Shown here one piece after another: positions 57,680-64,000 of a stretch of DNA of 64,000 nucleotides. Numbering within the stretch: the first letter of the stretch is position 1; every line of letters starts with the position of its first letter. The translations under genes were made by a program, and so were the position numbers. Origin of the DNA: Neolentinus lepideus HHB14362 ss-1. Taxonomy: Eukaryota > Basidiomycota > Agaricomycetes > Gloeophyllales > Gloeophyllaceae. A model generated the notes under the pieces. It was not told the DNA's origin. It made no database searches and was given only the letters and a program-made list of their open reading frames with translations. The stretch covers positions 5,993 through 69,992 of the forward strand of contig KV425604.1 in the NCBI GenBank assembly GCA_001632425.1, given 5' to 3'.

Positions 57680-58184
57680 CTGTAGCCCGGGGGAGCGTAG
57701 GCGTGTCACGGACAGGAAGAATCGGCTTTAGGAGATGGCGGAGGCCGCGTAGGGCGTCCATAACTGTGGCCCGGGGGAGCGTAGGCGAGTCGCGGATCGG
57801 AAGAATCGGATGTGGGGTTGACGGAGGCGGCATAAGTTGTCCATGACTGTGGCCCGGAGGAGCGTAGGCGTATCGTAGACCGGAAGGGGATGGCGGACGC
57901 CGCGTAGTTCGTCCATAACTGTAGCCCGGGGAGCGTAGGCGTGTCGTGGATCGGAAGAGTCGGATATTGAGGATGGTGAAGGCGGCATAAGTTGTCCATG
58001 ACTGTCGCCTGGGGGAGCGTAGGCGTGTCGGGGATTGGAAGAGTTGGATATTGAGGATGGCGAAGGCGGCATAAGTTGTCCATGACTGTAGCCCGGGGGA
58101 GCGTAGGCGTGTCGCGGACGGGAAGAATCGGATTTACGGGATGGCGGAGGTTGTCCATGATTGTGGCCCGGGGGAGCGTAGGCC
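57680..58184 (-). repeat. Tandem repeat array, right (about 7 units, 71-84 bases)
   Basis: Seven copies of the plus-strand core GCCCGGGGGAGCGTAGGC and variants, near 57685, 57769, 57852, 57926, 58007, 58090 and 58166. Some units are shortened to about 71-81 bases, so frames are not kept throughout, unlike the left array. The unit count differs from the left arm (about five). Confidence 0.88.
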
Positions 58185-58186
58185 TA

Positions 58187-60459
58187 TCACAGAGAATATA
58201 TACTGTTGTCGGGTTCGGGGATTGGTGGAGGCGGGAGGGCGACCGGCGGCTCCGGGAGTATTGACAAGTCCCATGTCGATGGAGGAGTTGGAAGAGCTGG
58301 TGGTTGCGATTCGACCTGCGTCGCGTTGTCTAGATCCAATCGTGGTTGTATTGTCGTCTCTCTTTCCTTCTCTTCTATGTCTCTATTCTCTATTCTCTCT
58401 TCTTCCAGTTTCTTCTTCCTTGCTTCCTTCCATTCGCGCATTTTCCTTTTACTCTCCTCAAGGTGATCTCTTGTCCTCCGATATAGCTCGTCAAGTCTCC
58501 GTAAAATATACTCTTTCTCGTCGCCCCTGAGATCGCTGTTAGGCTGAGCAGAAAATGACGTCGCCCAGCCGTCCGAACCAGTCGGAACGATGCATGTGGC
58601 CTACAATAAGCAGAATCAGAAATGCTCGGGAATAAGGAACGGTTTACTCACTGTCTGTCCGGGGCCCCTTACACCTCGGGGGCTGCGCCGGTGGCCGTAT
58701 GTCGGAGGAGACGAGAGTTGATCGCGTTGAGGTGTACTTGCTGAGATGGGGCTGTGCCTCGAGTGAGAGAACGTGCGGAATGAGCGCTGGTTTGACACTT
58801 GATTATAGACATGTGATGACCAGAGGCCATGCTACGGAAGGAATAGTTGAGATTGCTCTACGGTAAGGATAAAGAATTTACTCACTGTCTGTCCGGGGCC
58901 CCTTACACCTCGGGGGCTGCGCCGGTTGCCTTGTAAGCTTGCAGATGGTGATGACACTCTTCTTGAAAACCTATCGCCCGGACCGGCCGGGTGTTCTTGG
59001 ATATCGCCTACCGAAAGATTTGCGTAGTCTAGGGATGGGATCGACGGGAGATGTTTGCTGGTAGATTCGCTCAGAAGCCCGCCTGCGAATTCCTCTGCGT
59101 TCTCCTCCTGCTCACGATCGAACTACACAAGACGCCATAAATGACTATCCATGTGAAGAATAAGGAGTAATACTTACCGGCTGACCTGCAGCTGTAATTT
59201 GGGGAGGGCACCGTCCATTGTCCTGCAATGATCGAGATGTTCTCGTGTGATTGTGGCTTGTGATAGCGGATAGGGAGGGCGAAACGTTGGGACCATTAAA
59301 CTACGATACTGGATTAGAGTTGCATCAGGCAAGAGGACATCTCACTTACTGATCGAGCCCGAGCGCTGTGGCCAAAGGGGCTCGCTGGAACGTAATCCAC
59401 GTACGGCTGATCGTCGTCTAAGGCGCAGGAGCCATTCAGCTACATAACACTGCATTAGACTCGTTCCCCATAAAAATAAGATATATGACTTACTGCTTCA
59501 ACCGAAATGCGGCTTAGGTCTCCAGGACATCCAACTTGTCCATCACCCAGCAGTGATCCAGATACAACTATACTTGACAAACTATGATAGATGGTGAAGG
59601 AAGAGGATACTGCCGAATGAAAGTCGATGGAGGGAGACCAAGTGTCGCTGACGATACAGTTTGACGGGAGTGGAGGAAGGTGAGCGATGATGCCAGACCC
59701 GTCGGCTGAGGCTTGCGAGTCTTGTGAGACAGCTGCGCTGATACCCTCGAACTGCAACGAAGATATTAGACCTTCTACAGAATATTATAATGTGAATGAT
59801 GGATGTACTTACCAGCTGTGAGAGAGCTTCTCCTCCTATAAGCCTTTTGTCAGGCTTCCGACGAGACGCGGGGAACTTGAGCGGGGCGTTGAGGCCGGAG
59901 AGAATATTGCCCACGCTGGTCGAGGACTCGTGCACCGTGCCTTGAGAGACGTTGTCGAAGTCGATCTCAAAGAGCACCGGGGAGAACGTAAGGCATGCAG
60001 AGTCCTGTCAGAGATAATGTTAAACGAGCTTGACAAGGAACAACTAAGGAGTATACTTACCGTGATAGTGTGGGAGGGGGCAATAGAGTTGACTACCCAA
60101 TCCGCCACGGGGGTCGAATCAGAGTTGTCGAGCGCGGGTGTCCTTGTAGCGAATAACCAAACGGCGACGATAATAAAACCTATTGTAGATACAGCAAGTC
60201 CGAGTACCGTGGTGCCGACGAGGAACATCGATGTCTTCTTCTCCATGTTATCGGGTGCGGCGTCCAGCAAGAGAACTGGAGCGGGCGCCGGGAGCTGCGG
60301 GGAGAGCATGCACCCGAAGAGAACAGAGAATAGTCGTCGCAGCAGAGGAGCGACACTCCGTAGAAGCTGAGAGAGACCAGAGATGTCGATGGTGTCGAGC
60401 ACCGAAGAAGTAAGACCGGCTGTACCTAAGAGTCGAGTGACAGTAAAGTATTGTTCCAT
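58187..60459 (-). CDS. Single-pass membrane protein with C-terminal coiled coil, duplicated gene, right copy
   Basis: Same eight-exon structure on the minus strand: 60061-60459, 59813-60004, 59494-59751, 59350-59439, 59178-59300, 58886-59122, 58652-58831 and 58187-58600; 630 residues. The CDS span is exactly the same length as the left copy. Start MEQYFTVTR, membrane span, duplicated HRRSPRGVRGPGQT exon ends, coiled coil and terminal NSIYSL are all kept. Substitutions include FDN(V)S for LDN(I)S and LRGDEKEY for LRSDEKEY. No stop or frameshift was found, so both copies appear functional. Function unknown. Confidence 0.77.
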
Positions 60460-60492
60460 GTTGTTGGGGGATATCGAAGGGAGGGGGCAGGG

Positions 60493-60500
60493 TATTTATA
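60493..60500 (-). promoter_or_regulatory. Candidate TATA box of the right duplicated gene
   Basis: TATAAATA on the minus strand, 33 bases beyond the start codon at 60459 in transcription order, matching the left copy's 39705-39712 in sequence and place. Confidence 0.5.
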
Positions 60501-60770
60501 CATTTTCTGAAGCGGCTGGCAGTGGCTGGCAGGTCGATCGATGCCCACAAAGCTGTCTTTTCTTGACGGGCGGCTGGCTGTATGACGACGCGGTCAGGAT
60601 TGAAACATAGCGAGCGTGAGGCTATTCCCAACTTCAACCAGGACTATCAGGATGCAATGCTCAGATCCTGGCAGTCAGAGTGGAAGTAGAGAGTAGATGG
60701 CGCAGTACACTTGCTGTACGTCTTAACTTCATGGTGGCTGATAGTAAGAGGGAAACTGCCCCAGTTGCCA

Positions 60771-61160
60771 CAACGCGTCGACGTGCCTGGTCCCATGCTT
60801 GATTTATATAGATACGAAATATATGGCTCAGACCTGTCAAACTCCGGGCTAAAGTGATAGTACAGGCAACATTGTCATCCATTGCGCAGATCATTAGATA
60901 CCAATGTGCTGGTATCCAGTCTATACATTACTAACGTAGTCGAACAACCCGACCAAAGGCCTCTAGTGTGGCACCCCCAAGATTCGCTTACTTTTCCAAA
61001 ATACATAGAATGAAGGTGAGGGACGAGTGACAATAAGATATCGCGTGTGATACAATAGCAAACCTATGCGGAAGGAGTGTACGGCAGCTGCCCACGGGTA
61101 AATTAAGTGATGGATGCAATGAGTGACAGGTGCTCGAGGACAACGAAATGGGGGATGATA
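60771..61160. other. Spacer right of the inverted duplication
   Basis: 3' flank of the RhoGEF gene and the far upstream region of the right duplicated gene. Nothing recognised. Confidence 0.45.
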
Positions 61161-64000
61161 TCAGGCCTTCGAAGCCGGGATATGGAGGTTGATGGCTGCA
61201 AACATGCTCAGTATGCTGACTCTAGAAAGGTGCACGGATCCATACCTCTAAACCAATTGAGTGCATCGGATGATGAAGGAACATCGAAGTACAAGATAGC
61301 CTTGTTATCGACGATTCGCAAAGCTAGAGACAAGGTAAGCTGGAAAACCAGGAAGACCAGTAAAATCATGATCACATACCATTACCATGTACAATGGAGC
61401 AGGGTTGAGGCAGCGTCTGCATACGCAGGACAGCCCATAGATCCACTTGGCAATTGGGATCCCGTCCCTCCGACGGGTCACGGCAAAGCACTAGCAAATC
61501 GTTGCATAGAATACCGATCAGCGATCGAGGGGTGAGTTCAGGCATAAGGCATTCCACTTGAATGGTCGTTGCATCTCCATGGGAATCCAGCGTCTCAAAT
61601 GGCACGGTAGCTTTGCGGACCACTCGATGCAAGTGCAAAGGTCCATCCATGATCAGACGTCTATGCTTGACAATCAGCGGGATATCATGAGGGCTCACGA
61701 AACACTGACCGATGTGGTTGTACAAGAGGGCTGGGGAACTTCCCTCGTATTCTGGACTGCCATTGTACAAGCTTTCTGCGAGACTCAGACTCTCGTTTGC
61801 CCTCGTTCATACTAGTAGCCAGAGTTGTAATTTCTGCCAATGCTTTGTCCAGCGGATCGTCCATATACTCATTCAACGGAGCCGTGCACTTCACAAGCTC
61901 TTCCAGCTACGGGTAACGTCAGCAGAATGTAAGGAATGGATTCAACTATGTATTAGCATACCAAGAGACGATAGCGCGGAATCCGTTGAACGGGTAAGAG
62001 CAGATAACCTTCCAAGTTCAACTGCGAGTGGCGCGGGTTTAGACGACAACGCTTCATATATGCTTTGATTCTTCTGCGCTGACTGGTTGTCAATGGTGCG
62101 GAACCGCTCAAAGTACCGTCAGGCATGATGCCTGGCGTTGTCACAGCCGACATGGTCAATCCTAACCCAACCAGCTGCGATGTACTAGCCGACGGTGACA
62201 GCGCCGAAGGTGGCGATCCTATACCATTGCGACTGGTTGTCCAATACTTTATCCGCTGGACAGAGTTGTCGAAGTTGCTGATATAGCGATGAGCACGAAT
62301 TAGCAAGGAATAATATAGACACATCATTGTGACTCACTTGATGTAGGTGGAATACATCTTCATGAAGGCCGCATGGGCGACGAACGTACCAGCCACTGTA
62401 CGGGCTACTCCAGATGAAAGCCGACCATCTACATCCGTTTCGGCCAATACAGCGGCCGGCTTCATCAGAGGAGTAGCGGCTGTCTCGATGGCAGGGAGAA
62501 GGCTTTCCTTATGGAACGAAAATAATGCTTCAAGGCCGCCAAACACAATCTTACGCTCTCCACTAGGCACCACAGTCTCTTTGATGGACGACCCAACTCC
62601 ACTGAGCACATTCGCCGGAGCACAAGCAGGCTTGATGTAGATATCCACAAGTTCCTGGAGACCCTTCACGTACGTTCGTTCGGTCCTATCAACCGATCAG
62701 TAAGTTTACAAAAGCAAGATAGATAGATGGTACGAACTCCACGATCTCTCGGACAATCATTGCACGTCTGCCCTTGTCATCTTTGTACTTCCGCTCCTCC
62801 TCGTTTGCCTGTCCAGAGCTCCCGCTATCTGTTGTTACAACGCTGAGGGTTTGAGCGCTGCTAGAGCGTCCTGGCGTCTCTGGAGATCTCAGGTACGAGG
62901 AAGACATGGAAGAACTCGAGGCGATGGAGCCATCCGACATGACTCTTCCGCCCTCAACTAGTGTTGGTCGACGGGATCCCATACTGTTTGATATCCCCTC
63001 CCCAAGAGAGAGTGAGGACCCATACATACTCATGACGTTCCCCTGAGAAGTGCCGAGATCATGCATGTCCTTCAGATATGCCATAATTGACCGCAATGCC
63101 CGTGAATAAGCATCGCGCCCACGGTCTTCCCCGTTCAGATGCTGGCTCCCAACACTGGTGCGCGCGCTATCTCCTCTGACCTCCCCCATTTCATCAGCAC
63201 CGACGGCTCTGACCCCAGGAACAAAGTCAGACGGAGGCGGAACAGGAATATTGAGGTTGGGGGGCACATCTATAGGCAAGAAACTTCTACGCTTGCGAGC
63301 CTTATTACCAGGCGATGTCGGTGACAAAAACCCGCCCGAAGATGGCGGCGGCGAAGTGAGGCTACCTGGGGATGACTTGTCCTGCGCATAAGGGTGTGTT
63401 GCTGGAATGCTGTCCAGCGTACCAGCCATGGAGATTCTAAGATCAATATGTGGCGTCTCGGGCCGAAGCTCATTCGTCGGGGCGGGAGTCAAGATATCAG
63501 GGATTGACCGAGGAACTGCTGATCCGTTCACGAACGGACTAACCGGAGGTCCGCCATGCGCAGTCGTAGGTCGAGACGACGGACGAGAAGATGAGGGCGA
63601 GTCATTCCTCATCTTGCTCATCGACATCTTTTTGAGGAAACCCCATTTGCTACCTCTCTCTTTTTCTTTCCCCTGCTCTGGTCGCTGAGGACGCCACTTG
63701 ACACCTTGGGAGCTATCATCTTCGTTGCCTCGAGTCTTGACATCAGTGTAGCGGTCCAGCAGAGGCGACACTTCCACCTGAGATGGTATACGTGCTGAAC
63801 CAGGAGTAATCGGCATCACATTACCCTCTTCTTCCGCTACAGGCTTGTCCCAGGCAGCGTTCGAGAGTTTAGGTCTCGAGCTCGACCCTGACCGAGGACG
63901 ACCAGACGTCACCCCGAGACTAGCAAACCGTTTCGGCAGAACAGACGAACCCGCCTCCTGCAAAGAAGTACCAGCGCTGAGCAAATTGGAGCTGGAAGCC
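61161..64000 (-). CDS. Rho guanine-nucleotide exchange factor (DH-PH), 5' end beyond window
   Basis: Minus-strand gene open to the right edge; the start codon is outside. Exons include 62738-64000 and beyond, 62338-62685, 61962-62277 and one from 61906 downward, then two PH exons and a last short exon ending at TGA 61161. The first 400 visible residues are Ser/Pro-rich. The DH domain begins at IVREIVETERTYVKGLQELVDIYIKP and runs through MKRCRLNPRHSQLNLEGYLLLPVQRIPRYRLLLEEL, whose LNLEGYLLLPVQRIPRYRLLLEEL core is the conserved helix that binds the GTPase. A PH domain follows (RRLIMDGPLHLHRVV ... GILCNDLLVLCRD ... LRIVDNKAILYFDVPSS). It should activate Rho/Cdc42-type GTPases in polarity. The terminal splice joins LNWFR to AINLHIPASKA. 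Confidence 0.9.

Larger units (their letters stand above)
57520..60770 (-). repeat. Inverted duplication, right arm (~3.2 kb)
   Basis: Reverse-complement counterpart of 39437-42545, about 15 kb away. It is longer mainly because its tandem array has more units; a small insertion near 60740 is also visible. Outer ends are approximate: recognisable similarity fades after GACGCTTTTCTTAG... near 57520-57575 and after CGACGCGTTGTGGCAAC near 60770. Confidence 0.92.

Noticed and set aside
58187..60459. Right copy of the duplicated gene as a pseudogene
   Set aside because: Exon lengths, splice sites and stop match the left copy exactly, with no premature stop found.

Overview
This is a stretch of nuclear chromosome from a filamentous basidiomycete, most likely an Agaricomycete. 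Genes are closely packed on both strands and cut by many short introns of about 45-70 bases, usually GT-AG with CTAAC/CTGAC-like branch sites. Family matches include a QDE-1/RDR-type RNA-dependent RNA polymerase, a Puc1/Cln-like G1 cyclin and a GH74 xyloglucanase, together with CACTA-type (Tnp2) and hAT transposon remains typical of mushroom-forming fungi. No rRNA, tRNA or CRISPR array was recognised. All gene models below were spliced by hand from the sequence; in every one the exon lengths add up to an open frame. LAYOUT, LEFT HALF: a degraded CACTA-derived ORF (292-2002, minus) lies divergently from an intact RNAi-type RdRP (2783-6540, plus). Next come spliceosomal SmD2 (6699-7316, minus) and ribosome-biogenesis pescadillo/NOP7 (7477-9557, plus), sharing a 160-base promoter, then a Sec7-PH Arf-GEF (9810-14296, plus). 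A 139-base MITE and about 2.8 kb without genes follow. After that are an intronless G1 cyclin (17536-19050, plus), a 12-exon Gfo/Idh/MocA oxidoreductase (20476-22425, minus) and a large disordered protein (23352-26889, plus). A Dlt1-like membrane protein (27401-28311, plus) and NADH-cytochrome b5 reductase (28716-29919, minus) come next, then a dual-specificity phosphatase (31474-33734, plus) and Golgi TVP23 (34302-35515, minus). LAYOUT, RIGHT HALF: a complete non-autonomous hAT element with 18-base TIRs and an 8-base target duplication (36195-37177) sits just upstream of an unidentified multi-pass membrane protein gene (37290-38951, plus). From about 39437 the window holds a large inverted duplication. 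A unit of about 3.1-3.2 kb occurs at 39437-42545 and again, reversed, at about 57520-60770. Each copy carries the same 8-exon gene for an unrecognised 630-residue single-pass membrane protein, followed by an 84-base tandem-repeat array. The two arms enclose a 15 kb block: a leucine-rich-repeat protein, a GH74 xyloglucanase, a Ser/Pro-rich unknown, a kinase-like protein with a probable SUMO-interacting motif, and an amino-acid permease. The window ends inside a DH-PH RhoGEF gene (61161 to beyond 64000, minus). FUNCTIONAL THEMES: most genes are housekeeping (splicing, ribosome assembly, membrane traffic, lipid redox, signalling, cell cycle). The GH74 enzyme is the clearest sign of plant-polymer degradation. 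The RdRP indicates a capacity for RNA silencing. The best candidates for something undescribed are the paired inverted gene copies with their tandem arrays, and the unusual splicing seen across the window (GC-AG introns and 8-base micro-exons).
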